From assembly GCF_013694365.1 (NCBI RefSeq), contig NZ_CP059275.1, forward strand, positions 1,364,001 through 1,428,000: DNA of 64,000 nt, written 5' to 3'. Of this stretch, positions 17,789 to 27,388 are shown piece after piece. The translations under genes were made by a program, and so were the position numbers. The stretch's first letter is position 1. Each line of letters begins with the position of its first letter. Below the pieces are notes generated by a model that was not told where the DNA came from, did no database searches, and saw only the letters and a list, made by a program, of their open reading frames with translations. The DNA comes from Limosilactobacillus reuteri (GTDB lineage: Bacteria > Bacillota > Bacilli > Lactobacillales > Lactobacillaceae).

Positions 17789-18544
17789 ATGGAAAACAGA
17801 AATATTTTAAAAAAGGATGAAAGAATTGATCAGTTATATAGTCAGGATGTACGGATAATCCAAAATCCCCATTATTTTGCTTTTTCGTTAGATGCTGTCT
17901 TATTAGCAAACTTTGTGCGTCCCAATCATCGACAGAAATTAAAAATTGTTGACTTGTGCGCTGGAAATGGGGCAATCGGCATTTTTCTCCACGATAAGCT
18001 TGGCGGAACATTTACCGAAGTTGAATTACAACCACAGATTGCTGATATGGCTGAACGGACAATTTTGCTAAATGATTTACAAGATCGTTATACCGTCATT
18101 AATGATGATATCGCAAACGTTAATGATTATATTTCTAAGGACTCGATTGATATTGTCCTTTGTAATCCTCCTTATTTCCCAGTTACAGCCCAAAGCCAGA
18201 AGAATCCAAATAAAGCTTTAGCGATTGCTCGTCACGAAATAGCGACTGATTTAGTGACAGTTGTTAAAAAGATGAATGGCTTATTAAAAATGAATGGTCA
18301 TGGGTATCTTGTGCATCGTCCAGATCGTTTAGGTGAGATTTTACAAGTGTGTCAGGAAAATAGATTAGCACCTAAAAGAATTCAATTTATTCATCCTAAA
18401 CCTGATCGTGATGCGAATATTTTGTTGCTTGAAGTGATTAAGGATGGCCGGCCTGGAGGAGTAAAAGTAGTACCACCATTGATTGTTCATGGAGCAGATA
18501 ACCAGTATACTCCAGCGGTTCAGGAGTTATTATATGGCAAGTGA
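17789..18544 (+). CDS. tRNA1(Val) adenine-N6 methyltransferase-like protein (YabB/TrmN6 family)
   Basis: The 251-residue product is an S-adenosylmethionine-dependent methyltransferase. The SAM site is VDLCAGNGAIGIFL (about residues 53-66) and the adenine-N6 catalytic motif is NPPYF (about 128-132). In E. coli the relative TrmN6 methylates A37 of tRNA1(Val). In Firmicutes the gene is usually followed by the GIY-YIG gene yazA, as here. The last 11 bases overlap the native start of that gene and are therefore present twice in this window. Confidence 0.88.
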   Translation: MENRNILKKDERIDQLYSQDVRIIQNPHYFAFSLDAVLLANFVRPNHRQKLKIVDLCAGNGAIGIFLHDKLGGTFTEVELQPQIADMAERTILLNDLQDRYTVINDDIANVNDYISKDSIDIVLCNPPYFPVTAQSQKNPNKALAIARHEIATDLVTVVKKMNGLLKMNGHGYLVHRPDRLGEILQVCQENRLAPKRIQFIHPKPDRDANILLLEVIKDGRPGGVKVVPPLIVHGADNQYTPAVQELLYGK

Positions 18545-18555
18545 ATGGCAAGTGA
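18534..18555 (+). repeat. Duplicated 11-base gene overlap
   Basis: The sequence atggcaagtga occurs at 18534-18544, ending the methyltransferase gene, and again at 18545-18555, starting the GIY-YIG gene. A single copy would serve both genes in an ordinary overlapping operon. The second copy marks a gene-by-gene join. Confidence 0.85.
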
Positions 18556-18835
18556 GAAATACTATATTTATGTATTGTATTGTGCAGATAATAGCTTTTA
18601 TTGTGGCTTTACCAACAATGTTAAACGGCGCTTTCATACTCATCAAACTTATCAAGGGGCAAAATATACTCGTGTGAAAAAGCGTCATCCACTAAAGCTT
18701 ATTTATTCAGAGGAATTTGAATCAAAGCATGATGCCTTAAGTGCGGAATATTATTTTAAACATCAAACCCGCCGCCAAAAAGAAAAATTTTTACTAGACC
18801 ATGGTGTTAATTTATTGAAACTACGGAGGAATTAA
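18545..18835 (+). CDS. GIY-YIG nuclease superfamily protein (YazA/UPF0213)
   Basis: The product is 96 residues with a single GIY-YIG domain: YYIYVLYCADNSFYCGFT at residues 5-22, then NVKRRFHTH with the conserved Arg. It matches the YazA/UPF0213 group, found beside the yabB-type methyltransferase. Nuclease activity and biological role are not established for most members; a repair or tRNA-related role has been suggested by context only. The last codons (ctacggaggaattaa) supply a good ribosome-binding site for the next gene. Confidence 0.88.
   Translation: MASEKYYIYVLYCADNSFYCGFTNNVKRRFHTHQTYQGAKYTRVKKRHPLKLIYSEEFESKHDALSAEYYFKHQTRRQKEKFLLDHGVNLLKLRRN
18825..18830 (+). promoter_or_regulatory. 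Shine-Dalgarno site for the dehydrogenase gene
   Basis: The hexamer ggagga lies five bases before the ATG at 18836, within the last codons of the GIY-YIG gene. It is one of the few junctions where a plausible ribosome-binding site is present at proper distance. The native genes may truly be adjacent here, or the match may be chance. Confidence 0.5.
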
Positions 18836-19828
18836 ATGAAGATTTATATGTATGGTGTTTATCAGGATGAAGTCCCTTACATTGAGGAATGGCAAGAGGA
18901 ACATCCTGAAGTAACTGTAGACTCAACAACTAAACTTTTAGACGAAAGCACAGTCAACTTGTCTAAAGGAAGCGATGGAGTAGTAGTATTCCAGCAAAAG
19001 CCTTATTCAGACGAGGCCTTACGTCAATTAGCGTTTAATGGTATTACAAAGATGTCATTGCGGAATGTTGGGGTTGATAATCTTAATCATGAATTAGTAC
19101 GAGAACTTGGTTTCCAAATTACTAACGTACCAGTTTATTCCCCAGCTGCAATTGCTGAATTTTCAGTTACTCAAGCACTCAACCTTTTACGTCGAACAAA
19201 AGAATTTTATTTAAAATTAGCAAAAGGAGATTATAACTGGGCACCGCATATTGCTAAGGAAATGAATAAGCAGGTTGTCGGGATAGTTGGAACAGGAAAC
19301 ATTGGATCCACAGCAGCTAAAATCTTTGCTGGTTTTGGTGCAAAAGTGATTGCATATAGCCGTCACCAAAATAAGGAACTAGAAGGAATTGTTGAATACG
19401 TTAGCCTTGATGAATTATATAAACGGGCAACAATTATTTCGCTTTATTTACCTCATGTTCCAGCGACAGATAAAATGCTTAATGAAAAAACATTTGCAAT
19501 GATGCAGGACGGGGTCTTACTGGTTAACACTGCACGTGGACCATTAGTCGATGAAAAGGCATTGATTGAAGCGTTGAATAGCGGTAAAGTCGGAGGAGCT
19601 GCTTTAGACGTAATGACTGGTGAAACCAAGATTTTTAACCAGCAAATTGATTTCCAAGAAGTTGATTATAACGAATTTAAGGATTTAGTTGATCGGCCAA
19701 ATGTTTTAATCACGCCACATATTGCTTTCTATACTGATCAAGCAATTAAAAATATGGTTAAGATGAGTTTGTCCGCCAATCTAGATTTGATTAAAACTGG
19801 CACCTCAGATAAACTAGTTAAATTTTAA
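18836..19828 (+). CDS. ldhD: D-2-hydroxyacid dehydrogenase, probable D-lactate dehydrogenase
   Basis: The 330-residue product is in the D-specific 2-hydroxyacid dehydrogenase family. It has the NAD-binding glycine motif VGIVGTGNIGSTAAKIF (about residues 148-164), the substrate Arg in VNTARGPLVDE and the catalytic His in ITPHIAFYT. The nearest well-known relatives are fermentative D-lactate dehydrogenases of lactobacilli, which reduce pyruvate to D-lactate and regenerate NAD+. A 2-hydroxyisocaproate-type specificity cannot be excluded. It sits between a GIY-YIG gene and rpsB. Confidence 0.85.
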   Translation: MKIYMYGVYQDEVPYIEEWQEEHPEVTVDSTTKLLDESTVNLSKGSDGVVVFQQKPYSDEALRQLAFNGITKMSLRNVGVDNLNHELVRELGFQITNVPVYSPAAIAEFSVTQALNLLRRTKEFYLKLAKGDYNWAPHIAKEMNKQVVGIVGTGNIGSTAAKIFAGFGAKVIAYSRHQNKELEGIVEYVSLDELYKRATIISLYLPHVPATDKMLNEKTFAMMQDGVLLVNTARGPLVDEKALIEALNSGKVGGAALDVMTGETKIFNQQIDFQEVDYNEFKDLVDRPNVLITPHIAFYTDQAIKNMVKMSLSANLDLIKTGTSDKLVKF

Positions 19829-20617
19829 ATGTCTGTTGTATCTATGAAGCAATTGCTTGAAGCCGGTGTCCACTTCGGTCACCAAACTCGTCGTTGGAAC
19901 CCAAAGATGGAAGAATACATCTTTACTGAACGTAACGGTATTTACATCATTGACTTACAAAAGACTGTTAAGTTAATTGATACTGCTTACAACTACATGA
20001 AAGATGTTGCTGCTAACGATGGTGTTGCTTTATTTGTTGGTACAAAGAAGCAAGCTCAAGATGCTATTGAAGAAGAAGCTATTCGTGCAGGTCAATACTA
20101 CGTTAACCACCGTTGGTTAGGTGGTACTTTGACCAACTGGAAGACTATCCAATCACGGATTGCTCGTTTGAAGGAACTTAAGAAGATGAGCGAAGACGGT
20201 ACATTTGATGTTCTTCCTAAGAAGGAAGTTGCTGTCTTAACTAAGCAACGTGAAAAGCTTGAACGTTTCCTTGGTGGTATTGAAGATATGCCACGGATCC
20301 CAGATGTTATGTTCATTGTTGATCCTCACAAGGAACAAATCGCTGTTAAGGAAGCTCAAAAGTTACACATTCCAATCGTAGCTATGGTTGATACTAACAC
20401 TGACCCAGACGACATTGATTACGTTATCCCATCAAACGATGATGCTATCCGTGCCGTTCGCTTAATCACTTCAAAGATGGCTGATGCTTTTGTTGAAGGT
20501 AAGCAAGGTCAAGACGATGCTCAACAAGAAACTGCTGATGATAACGCTGCTAACGAAACTGTTAGCGAAGATTCATTAAAGAACTTGAAGAACAGCGTTG
20601 AAGGTAAAGAAGACTAA
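19829..20617 (+). CDS. rpsB: 30S ribosomal protein S2
   Basis: The 262-residue product begins [20 protein letters not shown], the standard S2 N-terminus, and includes [17 protein letters not shown] and the [10 protein letters not shown] motif. S2 bridges head and body of the 30S subunit and is needed to bind S1. The C-terminus is extended and acidic ([18 protein letters not shown]), as in other lactobacilli. It heads the conserved rpsB-tsf-pyrH-frr cluster. Its autoregulatory leader is absent here. Confidence 0.97.
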   Translation: MSVVSMKQLLEAGVHFGHQTRRWNPKMEEYIFTERNGIYIIDLQKTVKLIDTAYNYMKDVAANDGVALFVGTKKQAQDAIEEEAIRAGQYYVNHRWLGGTLTNWKTIQSRIARLKELKKMSEDGTFDVLPKKEVAVLTKQREKLERFLGGIEDMPRIPDVMFIVDPHKEQIAVKEAQKLHIPIVAMVDTNTDPDDIDYVIPSNDDAIRAVRLITSKMADAFVEGKQGQDDAQQETADDNAANETVSEDSLKNLKNSVEGKED

Positions 20618-21493
20618 ATGGCTGAAATTAAAGCTGCTCAAGTTATGCAATTACGTAAAAAATCCGGTGCCGGTATCATGGATGCTAAGAAGGCATTAGT
20701 TGCTAGTAATGGTGACATGGACAAAGCAATGGACTACCTTCGTGAAAAGGGTATTGCTAAGGCAGCCAAGAAGAGTGATCGTGTTGCAGCTGAAGGCTTA
20801 GCTGATATTGCTGTTAATGGCAATACAGCTGCAATCGTTGAATTGAATTCAGAAACTGATTTCGTTGCTGCTAGTGAACCATTTAAGGACTTATTGAAGA
20901 AGGTTACTAAGTTAATTAGTGAAAACAAGCCTGCTAATGTTGAAGAAGCATTAGAAATCAAGACTGAAAATGGCACATTAAATGATGATATTATCAGTAC
21001 TACACAAAAAACTGGTGAAAAGGTTAGCCTTCGTCGGTTTACTGTTGTAGAAAAGGATGACGGCGATAGCTTTGGTGCATACTTACACCAAGGTGGTCAA
21101 ATTGCTGCATTGGTTGTCTTAGAAGGTGCTGACGATGCCACTGCTAAAGACGTTGCAATGCACGTTGCAGCTATCAACCCTGAATTCATGACTCGTGATG
21201 ATGTTTCTCAAGAACGTCTTGACCATGAACGTGCTATCTTCAAGGAAGAAACTTTAAACGAAGGAAAGCCTGAAAAGATCGTTGACAAGATTGTTGAAGG
21301 TCGTTTAAACAAGTTCCTTTCACAAATTTGTTTAGCAGATCAAGACTTTGTTAAGGATTCTGACCAAACTGTTGAACAATACGTTTCAAGCAAGAATGGT
21401 AAGTTGAAGTCCTTCATTCGTTACGAAGTCGGTGAAGGAATCGAAAAAAAGCAAGATGACTTTGCTCAAGAAGTTAAGGACCAAATGAACTAA
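20618..21493 (+). CDS. tsf: Translation elongation factor Ts
   Basis: EF-Ts catalyses GDP release from EF-Tu. The 291-residue product has the N-terminal UBA-like domain ([20 protein letters not shown]), the core signature [12 protein letters not shown] and the second core domain with [18 protein letters not shown] sequence ([20 protein letters not shown]). Length is normal. It lies in the conserved order after rpsB and before pyrH. Confidence 0.97.
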   Translation: MAEIKAAQVMQLRKKSGAGIMDAKKALVASNGDMDKAMDYLREKGIAKAAKKSDRVAAEGLADIAVNGNTAAIVELNSETDFVAASEPFKDLLKKVTKLISENKPANVEEALEIKTENGTLNDDIISTTQKTGEKVSLRRFTVVEKDDGDSFGAYLHQGGQIAALVVLEGADDATAKDVAMHVAAINPEFMTRDDVSQERLDHERAIFKEETLNEGKPEKIVDKIVEGRLNKFLSQICLADQDFVKDSDQTVEQYVSSKNGKLKSFIRYEVGEGIEKKQDDFAQEVKDQMN

Positions 21494-21527
21494 GTGCGTC
21501 CTTTTTTAAAGATTAACTTACCAATTC

Positions 21528-21534
21528 AAGGAGG
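21528..21534 (+). promoter_or_regulatory. Shine-Dalgarno site that fixes the pyrH start
   Basis: The heptamer aaggagg is followed by a seven-base spacer and ATG at 21542. It is a near-ideal ribosome-binding site, and few junctions in the window show one. It survives because the frame was taken from an upstream GTG at 21494, carrying the native leader along. Confidence 0.85.
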
Positions 21535-21541
21535 ATATCAT

Positions 21542-22264
21542 ATGGCAGATATTAAATATAAGCGAGTAATTTTAAAGCTCAGTGGAGAAGCATTAGCTGG
21601 CGACAAGGGTTTTGGGATTAACCCACCCGTTTTAAAGGATGTAGCTAAAGAATTAAAAGAAGTTCATAATTTGGGCGTTCAAATTGCCATCGTTGTTGGT
21701 GGTGGTAACATGTGGCGTGGTGTTACTGGTGCTGAATTAGGGATGGAACGTGCGCAAGCTGATTACATTGGAATGTTAGCAACTATTATGAATGCCTTAT
21801 CACTTCAAGATGCGCTTGAATCAATTGGTGTTCCTACCCGGGTACAAACTTCAATTGAAATGCGCCAAATTGCTGAACCATATATTCGGCGGAAAGCTAT
21901 TCGTCATTTAGAGAAAGATCGAATCGTTATTTTTGCTGGTGGAACAGGAAGTCCTTACTTCTCAACTGATACTACTGCTGCATTACGAGCAGCAGAAATT
22001 AACGCTGATGCCATTTTAATGGGTAAAAATGGGGTTGACGGCGTTTACTCAGCTGATCCAAATAAAGTTAAGGATGCTACTAAGTTTGATCATTTAACCC
22101 ATATGGATATCATTGAAAAGAATTTACATGTAATGGATACTACTGCTAGTTCACTATCGATGGACAATCATATTCCATTGGTAGTCTTCAACTTGAACAC
22201 ATCAGGCAATATTATGAAAGTAGTAACTGGTCAAGAAGTTGGTACAACAATTGAAGGAGACTAA
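21542..22264 (+). CDS. pyrH: UMP kinase
   Basis: PyrH phosphorylates UMP to UDP with ATP in pyrimidine synthesis and is a hexameric amino-acid-kinase-fold enzyme. I place the start at ATG 21542 ([18 protein letters not shown]). Homologues begin there, and an ideal Shine-Dalgarno sequence lies seven bases upstream. The frame is also open from a GTG at 21494, which would add 16 unlikely residues ([16 protein letters not shown]). Motifs include [23 protein letters not shown] and the [14 protein letters not shown] block. Length from the chosen start is about 240 residues, the family norm. It is followed by frr. Confidence 0.96.
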   Translation: MADIKYKRVILKLSGEALAGDKGFGINPPVLKDVAKELKEVHNLGVQIAIVVGGGNMWRGVTGAELGMERAQADYIGMLATIMNALSLQDALESIGVPTRVQTSIEMRQIAEPYIRRKAIRHLEKDRIVIFAGGTGSPYFSTDTTAALRAAEINADAILMGKNGVDGVYSADPNKVKDATKFDHLTHMDIIEKNLHVMDTTASSLSMDNHIPLVVFNLNTSGNIMKVVTGQEVGTTIEGD

Positions 22265-22828
22265 ATGGCTACAGGAAAAGAAATTTTAAATGATGCCAAA
22301 CAAAAAATGGCAAAATCAGGTGATGCACTTCAGCGGACACTTGCTGATATTCGTGCGGGTCAAGCCAATGCAAGTTTATTAAATTCTGTTAAAGTTGAAT
22401 ATTACGGAGCACCAACTCCATTAAATCAAGTTGCATCAATCACAATTCCAGAAGCACGGCAATTATTAATCACCCCTTATGACGAAAGCGTGCTTGAAGA
22501 AATTGAAAAAGCAATCTATGCATCTAATTTAGGATTAACTCCTCAAAACGACGGAAGTTCAATTCGCTTAATCATCCCACAATTAACTGAAGATCGGCGG
22601 AAAGAATTAGTAAAGGACGTTAAAGCTGAATTAGAAAAGGCAAAAGTTGCAGTTCGAAATGTTCGTCGTGAAGCGATGGATGACTTAAAGAAGGGTAACA
22701 AGAACGGCGACTTTAATGATGATGAATTCCATGATCTTGAAAAGAAAGTTCAAAACGAAACAGATGCTGGAATTAAGAACCTTGAAGATATTGCGAATGC
22801 AAAAGAAAAGGAATTAATGGAAGGCTAG
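22265..22828 (+). CDS. frr: Ribosome recycling factor
   Basis: RRF splits post-termination ribosomes with EF-G. The 187-residue product has the typical three-helix bundle and beta/alpha domain, including the signature [23 protein letters not shown] (in part) and [15 protein letters not shown]. Its partner pyrH is directly upstream. The end of pyrH (gaaggagactaa) happens to give a Shine-Dalgarno-like sequence close to the ATG. Confidence 0.97.
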   Translation: MATGKEILNDAKQKMAKSGDALQRTLADIRAGQANASLLNSVKVEYYGAPTPLNQVASITIPEARQLLITPYDESVLEEIEKAIYASNLGLTPQNDGSSIRLIIPQLTEDRRKELVKDVKAELEKAKVAVRNVRREAMDDLKKGNKNGDFNDDEFHDLEKKVQNETDAGIKNLEDIANAKEKELMEG

Positions 22829-23593
22829 GTGTTTTCCAAAAGTAAACATGATGAAATAAATCAGCAACTTGATATGGAACGTATTCCTAACCATATTGCA
22901 ATTATTATGGACGGTAATGGTAGGTGGGCGCAGAAACGACACCTTCCACGGGTTGCTGGTCATAAGCAAGGAATGCAAACAGTAAAAAAGATTACAATTG
23001 CTGCCAGTGAATTAGGGGTAAAAGTCTTATCATTATATGCTTTTTCAACCGAAAACTGGAAACGTCCTTCTTCAGAGGTAAGTTATTTAATGCAGTTGCC
23101 TGTCCGCTTCTTCTCAACATTTGTTCCAGATCTTGTCAAACATAATGTTAAGGTGACAGTGATGGGAGATATTACGCAACTGCCTGAAGCTACGCAAAAA
23201 GCTGTTAAAGATGCAATGGCTGATACAGCCCATTGTACGGGGATGATTCTCAATTTTGCTTTGAATTATGGGAGTCGAGATGAGATCACTCAAGCTGCTA
23301 AAGAGATTGCAGAAGACGTTCAAAATGGGAACTTGGCACTTGCGGATATTGATGAAGCTTCGTTTGGTAAGTACTTGATGTCAGCACAACTGGGTCAATT
23401 TGCAGATCCTGACCTGCTAATCAGAACAAGTGGCGAAGAGCGGATTAGTAACTTTATGCTGTGGCAAATTGCTTATAGTGAATTGGAGTTTGTTCCAGAA
23501 CACTGGCCAGACTTTGATGAAGATTCATTACGGTCAGCAATAATTGCCTATCAAGGACGTCATCGGCGGTTCGGTGGACTAAAAAATCAATAA
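22829..23593 (+). CDS. uppS: Isoprenyl transferase (undecaprenyl diphosphate synthase)
   Basis: UppS builds the C55 undecaprenyl diphosphate carrier for cell-wall synthesis from farnesyl diphosphate and isopentenyl diphosphate. The 254-residue product has a GTG start, the catalytic Asp in IIMDGNGRWA, the SxENWKRP motif (FSTENWKRPSSEV) and the C-terminal DLLIRTSGEERISNFMLWQ signature. All are intact. It stands before cdsA and rseP, the standard order. Confidence 0.97.
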   Translation: MFSKSKHDEINQQLDMERIPNHIAIIMDGNGRWAQKRHLPRVAGHKQGMQTVKKITIAASELGVKVLSLYAFSTENWKRPSSEVSYLMQLPVRFFSTFVPDLVKHNVKVTVMGDITQLPEATQKAVKDAMADTAHCTGMILNFALNYGSRDEITQAAKEIAEDVQNGNLALADIDEASFGKYLMSAQLGQFADPDLLIRTSGEERISNFMLWQIAYSELEFVPEHWPDFDEDSLRSAIIAYQGRHRRFGGLKNQ

Positions 23594-24379
23594 TTGAAAA
23601 CAAGAATAACGACCGCGGTAATTGCACTTGCAATCTTTATACCGCTTATTATATATGGTCATTGGCCATTAACAATTGCAGCCGTTGCCTTAGGAATGGT
23701 TGCAATGTCAGAAGTATTGGTAATGAAAAAAATGTTTGTAATTTCGTTTGAAGCTTTGATCAGTTATCTGGGGGTTGCATTATTAATACTGCCGGATAGT
23801 TGGCTTGACTTCTTGCCTAGTGTTGCAACTCGATGGTTCGGATTCTATATTTTAGTTGTTTTACTTCTATTACATACGGTTATTCGAAAACAACGCTTTA
23901 CTTTCGATGATGCTGGGGTTTTAACATTAGCAATGCTCTATATTGGAATGGGATTTCGCTATTTTATTGCTGCTCGTGCAATCAATTTTCAAACGCTATT
24001 ATATGGAATGTTAATCGTTTGGATTACAGATAGTGGAGCATATTTAATTGGCCGAAAAATTGGTAAAAATAAACTCGCTCCTAAGATTAGTCCTAATAAA
24101 ACTTGGGAAGGTTCAATTGGTGGTACATTAGCTGCTGTTATTATTTTGGCTATTTATTGCTACTTTATCCCTGTTGGTGCAGGTTGGGTAACAATGATAT
24201 TCGTTACTTTGATTCTTTCAATCTTCGGTCAATTTGGTGACTTAATCGAATCATCATTAAAACGCTACTATGGTGTAAAGGATTCGGGAAAAATTCTTCC
24301 AGGCCATGGCGGAATTTTAGATCGGTTTGATAGTATGCTAATTGTTATGCCAATGCTTCATTTATTAGGGATCATTTAA
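23594..24379 (+). CDS. cdsA: Phosphatidate cytidylyltransferase
   Basis: CdsA makes CDP-diacylglycerol from phosphatidate and CTP, the precursor of phosphatidylglycerol and cardiolipin. The 261-residue product has a TTG start and about eight membrane helices. The family signature is clear: KISPNKTWEGSIGG, and near the C-terminus KRYYGVKDSGKILPGHGG and LDRFDS. It is located between uppS and rseP as in most Firmicutes. Confidence 0.96.
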   Translation: MKTRITTAVIALAIFIPLIIYGHWPLTIAAVALGMVAMSEVLVMKKMFVISFEALISYLGVALLILPDSWLDFLPSVATRWFGFYILVVLLLLHTVIRKQRFTFDDAGVLTLAMLYIGMGFRYFIAARAINFQTLLYGMLIVWITDSGAYLIGRKIGKNKLAPKISPNKTWEGSIGGTLAAVIILAIYCYFIPVGAGWVTMIFVTLILSIFGQFGDLIESSLKRYYGVKDSGKILPGHGGILDRFDSMLIVMPMLHLLGII

Positions 24380-25654
24380 TTGATAATAACAATTATTACA
24401 TTTATTATTGTTTTTGGAATCCTTGTCCTTGTTCATGAATATGGTCATTATTATTTTGCTAAACGAGCAGGAATTCTGGTTCGTGAATTTTCAATAGGAA
24501 TGGGGCCAAAAATTTGGTGGAAACGAAAAAATGGTACTACCTATACTATTCGAATTTTGCCCCTCGGTGGTTATGTTCGTTTAGCTGGTGCTGATGATGA
24601 GGACCAAGATGAGTTAAAGCCAGGTACCCCTCTAACGATTCAACTAAATGATCAAGATAAAGTTATTAGTATTAATGCTAGTGATAAAACAACCTTATTT
24701 CAGGGGATCCCCCTTCAATTAGTTGCTTGTGATTTAGAAGATGGCTTATGGATAAAAGGATATGTCAATGGGGACGAAGATCAGCTGAAGGTATATAGTG
24801 TTGACCATGATGCAATGATTATTGAACGAGACGGAACCGAGGTACAGATTGCTCCACGTGATGTGCAATTTCGTTCAGCAAGTCTGCCTGCACGGATGAT
24901 GACTAATTTTGCTGGTCCAATGAATAATTTCATTTTGTCCTTAGTAGTATTTATCATTCTTGGTTTTACCTTAACGGGCGTACCAACTAATAGCAATCAG
25001 TTAGGGCAAGTGAATGCCGGTTCCGTAGCTGCCAAAGCGGGCTTAAAAGCAAATGATCGGATTGTTAAGGTTAACAACCAAAAAATAAATAATTGGACTG
25101 ACCTTTCAACTAATATTTCAAATAAGCCTAACAAGACAGTATCAGTAACGTATGAGCGTGGTAATAAGACATATCATACTAAGCTAACACCAAAAGCAGT
25201 TGAGCGAGGGCATCAGAAAGTTGGCCAAATTGGAATTGTTGAAAAGCAAGAGAGAAGTTTAGCTGCTCGATTAAAGTTTGGTTGGCAACAATTTATCCAA
25301 GCGGGAACATTAATCTTTAGTGTTCTTGGTCATATGGTTACCCATGGATTTAGCTTAAATGACCTTGGTGGACCGGTAGCAATTTATGCTGGGACATCAC
25401 AAGCCACCTCATTGGGAATCAATGGAGTTTTAAATTTCTTAGCCCTCTTATCAATTAATTTAGGAATTGTTAACTTATTACCAATTCCAGCATTAGATGG
25501 TGGGAAATTATTATTGAATATTGTTGAAGCGATCATTCGGCGACCAATTCCTGAAAAAGCTGAGGGAATTATCACAATGATTGGTTTTCTAATCTTACTA
25601 ACACTTATGGTTCTAGTAACATGGAACGATATTCAAAGATATTTTATTCGGTAA
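24380..25654 (+). CDS. rseP: Site-2 intramembrane zinc protease RseP/RasP
   Basis: This protease cuts transmembrane substrates such as anti-sigma factors and signal-peptide remnants. The 424-residue product has a TTG start, the zinc motif HEYGH within the first membrane helix (about residues 18-22), a PDZ domain (about 205-275, SVAAKAGLKANDRIVKVNN) and the third metal-ligand motif LPIPALDGG near the C-terminus. Four membrane helices are apparent. It follows cdsA and precedes proS, the conserved order. Confidence 0.96.
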   Translation: MIITIITFIIVFGILVLVHEYGHYYFAKRAGILVREFSIGMGPKIWWKRKNGTTYTIRILPLGGYVRLAGADDEDQDELKPGTPLTIQLNDQDKVISINASDKTTLFQGIPLQLVACDLEDGLWIKGYVNGDEDQLKVYSVDHDAMIIERDGTEVQIAPRDVQFRSASLPARMMTNFAGPMNNFILSLVVFIILGFTLTGVPTNSNQLGQVNAGSVAAKAGLKANDRIVKVNNQKINNWTDLSTNISNKPNKTVSVTYERGNKTYHTKLTPKAVERGHQKVGQIGIVEKQERSLAARLKFGWQQFIQAGTLIFSVLGHMVTHGFSLNDLGGPVAIYAGTSQATSLGINGVLNFLALLSINLGIVNLLPIPALDGGKLLLNIVEAIIRRPIPEKAEGIITMIGFLILLTLMVLVTWNDIQRYFIR

Positions 25655-27388
25655 ATGAAACAGTCAAAGGTATTAATTCCAACAAAAAAAGAGGCCCCAA
25701 GTGATGCAGAAGCCTTAAGTCATAAGATGATGATTCGTGCCGGCTACATTTACCAAGTATCTGCAGGGGTATGGTCATATTTACCATTAGCTTACCGGGT
25801 TATTCGAAAAGTAGAAAATATTATTCGTGATGAAATGGATAAGGCCGGAGCGGTTGAAATGCTTATGCCGGGACTTCTTCCAGCTGATTTGTGGAAGGAA
25901 TCTGGTCGTTACGAAAGCTATGGTGATAATCTTTTTAAACTTAAAGATCGTCGTGACCGTGACTTTATTTTGGGCCCAACTCATGAAGAAACCTTTACTG
26001 AAGTATTGCGTGATAGTATTAAGTCGTACAAGAAGCTGCCATTAGTAGTTTATCAATTACAAGATAAGTTTCGTGATGAAGATCGTCCTCGTTATGGAAT
26101 TCTTCGTGGAAAAGAATTTGAAATGCTTGATGGTTATTCCTTCTCAGCAGATCAAGAAGGATTAGACGAAGCCTACAATAATCAAGCAAAGGCTTACCGG
26201 AACATTTTTGATCGGATTGGCTTAAACTATAAAGTTATTCTCGCTGATTCGGGAACAATGGGTGGTAAGAACTCACAAGAATTCTCTGCACCAGCTGAAG
26301 TAGGGGAAGACATAATCGCTTATACTGATGGAGATTACGCTGCCAATATTGAGAAAGCTGAAAGTAAATTTACTGGTGTACAACAAACAGCTGCTCCTGC
26401 ACCAATTGAGAAAAAAGCTACTCCGGGTGCTCATACGGTAGATGAAGCTGCAGAAAGTTTAGATCTTGATCCTAATCAAGTTATCAAATCAATGCTTTAC
26501 ATTGCTAAAATGAGTGAAGATGAATACCAACCGGTCTTAGTATTAATGCGTGGCGACGATGAAGTTAATGAAGCAAAGGTAACGAATGCTCTTGATTGTG
26601 AAGAACTTGAATTAGCTACAGAAGAAGATGCCGAAAAGTACCTTAATGCTCATCCTGGATCATTAGGACCTGTAGGAGTAGGCGAAGAAGTAAAAATTCT
26701 TGCTGATAATTATGTTAAGGTTTTAGTTAACATGGCATGTGGTGCTAATGAAGATGGTTACCATTATATTAATGCTAATATTGACCGTGACTTCCGCGTT
26801 GATCAATTTGGTGACTTCCGGAATGTTAAAGAAGGCGAGATTGCTCCTGATGGTAAACCACTTAAATTTACTCCCGGAATTGAAATTGGTCATATCTTTA
26901 AGTTAGGTACTCATTACTCAAGCAAACTTGGTGCCCAAGTTCTTGATAGCAATGGTCGTTTGACAGACGTAATCATGGGAAGTTACGGTATTGGTGTAAC
27001 CCGTCTATTGTCAGCTGTTGCAGAACAAAATGCTGATGAAAATGGTCTTGTCTGGCCTAATAGTATTGCTCCATTTGATGTTCATGTAATTCCAGTTAAT
27101 GCGAAGAAAGAAGATCAAATGGCAATGGCTGATAAGATCGATCAACAATTAACTGAAGCTGGTTATGAGGTATTAGTAGATGACCGAAAAGAACGAGCAG
27201 GGGTTAAATTTGCTGATTCAGACTTGATTGGTATTCCAATTCGGGTTACTGTTGGTAAGAAAGCTCAAGATGGTATTGTTGAAATTAAGATCCGTAAAAC
27301 TGGTGAAACTGTTGAAGTTAAACAGGAAGAGCTAGTAAATACGGTGGGAATTTTACTAAAGCAATTGAACGAAGAAAAAAACAAATAA
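25655..27388 (+). CDS. proS: Prolyl-tRNA synthetase
   Basis: ProS charges tRNA-Pro. The 577-residue product is the bacterial type, with class II motifs (motif 2 RDEDRPRYGILRGKEFEMLD, motif 3 MGSYGIGVTRLL). The editing (INS) domain lies between them at about residues 230-400, and the C-terminal anticodon-binding domain runs from about 470. Length is normal. It is often part of the cluster uppS-cdsA-rseP-proS-polC, as here. Any T-box leader would have been in removed sequence. Confidence 0.97.
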   Translation: MKQSKVLIPTKKEAPSDAEALSHKMMIRAGYIYQVSAGVWSYLPLAYRVIRKVENIIRDEMDKAGAVEMLMPGLLPADLWKESGRYESYGDNLFKLKDRRDRDFILGPTHEETFTEVLRDSIKSYKKLPLVVYQLQDKFRDEDRPRYGILRGKEFEMLDGYSFSADQEGLDEAYNNQAKAYRNIFDRIGLNYKVILADSGTMGGKNSQEFSAPAEVGEDIIAYTDGDYAANIEKAESKFTGVQQTAAPAPIEKKATPGAHTVDEAAESLDLDPNQVIKSMLYIAKMSEDEYQPVLVLMRGDDEVNEAKVTNALDCEELELATEEDAEKYLNAHPGSLGPVGVGEEVKILADNYVKVLVNMACGANEDGYHYINANIDRDFRVDQFGDFRNVKEGEIAPDGKPLKFTPGIEIGHIFKLGTHYSSKLGAQVLDSNGRLTDVIMGSYGIGVTRLLSAVAEQNADENGLVWPNSIAPFDVHVIPVNAKKEDQMAMADKIDQQLTEAGYEVLVDDRKERAGVKFADSDLIGIPIRVTVGKKAQDGIVEIKIRKTGETVEVKQEELVNTVGILLKQLNEEKNK

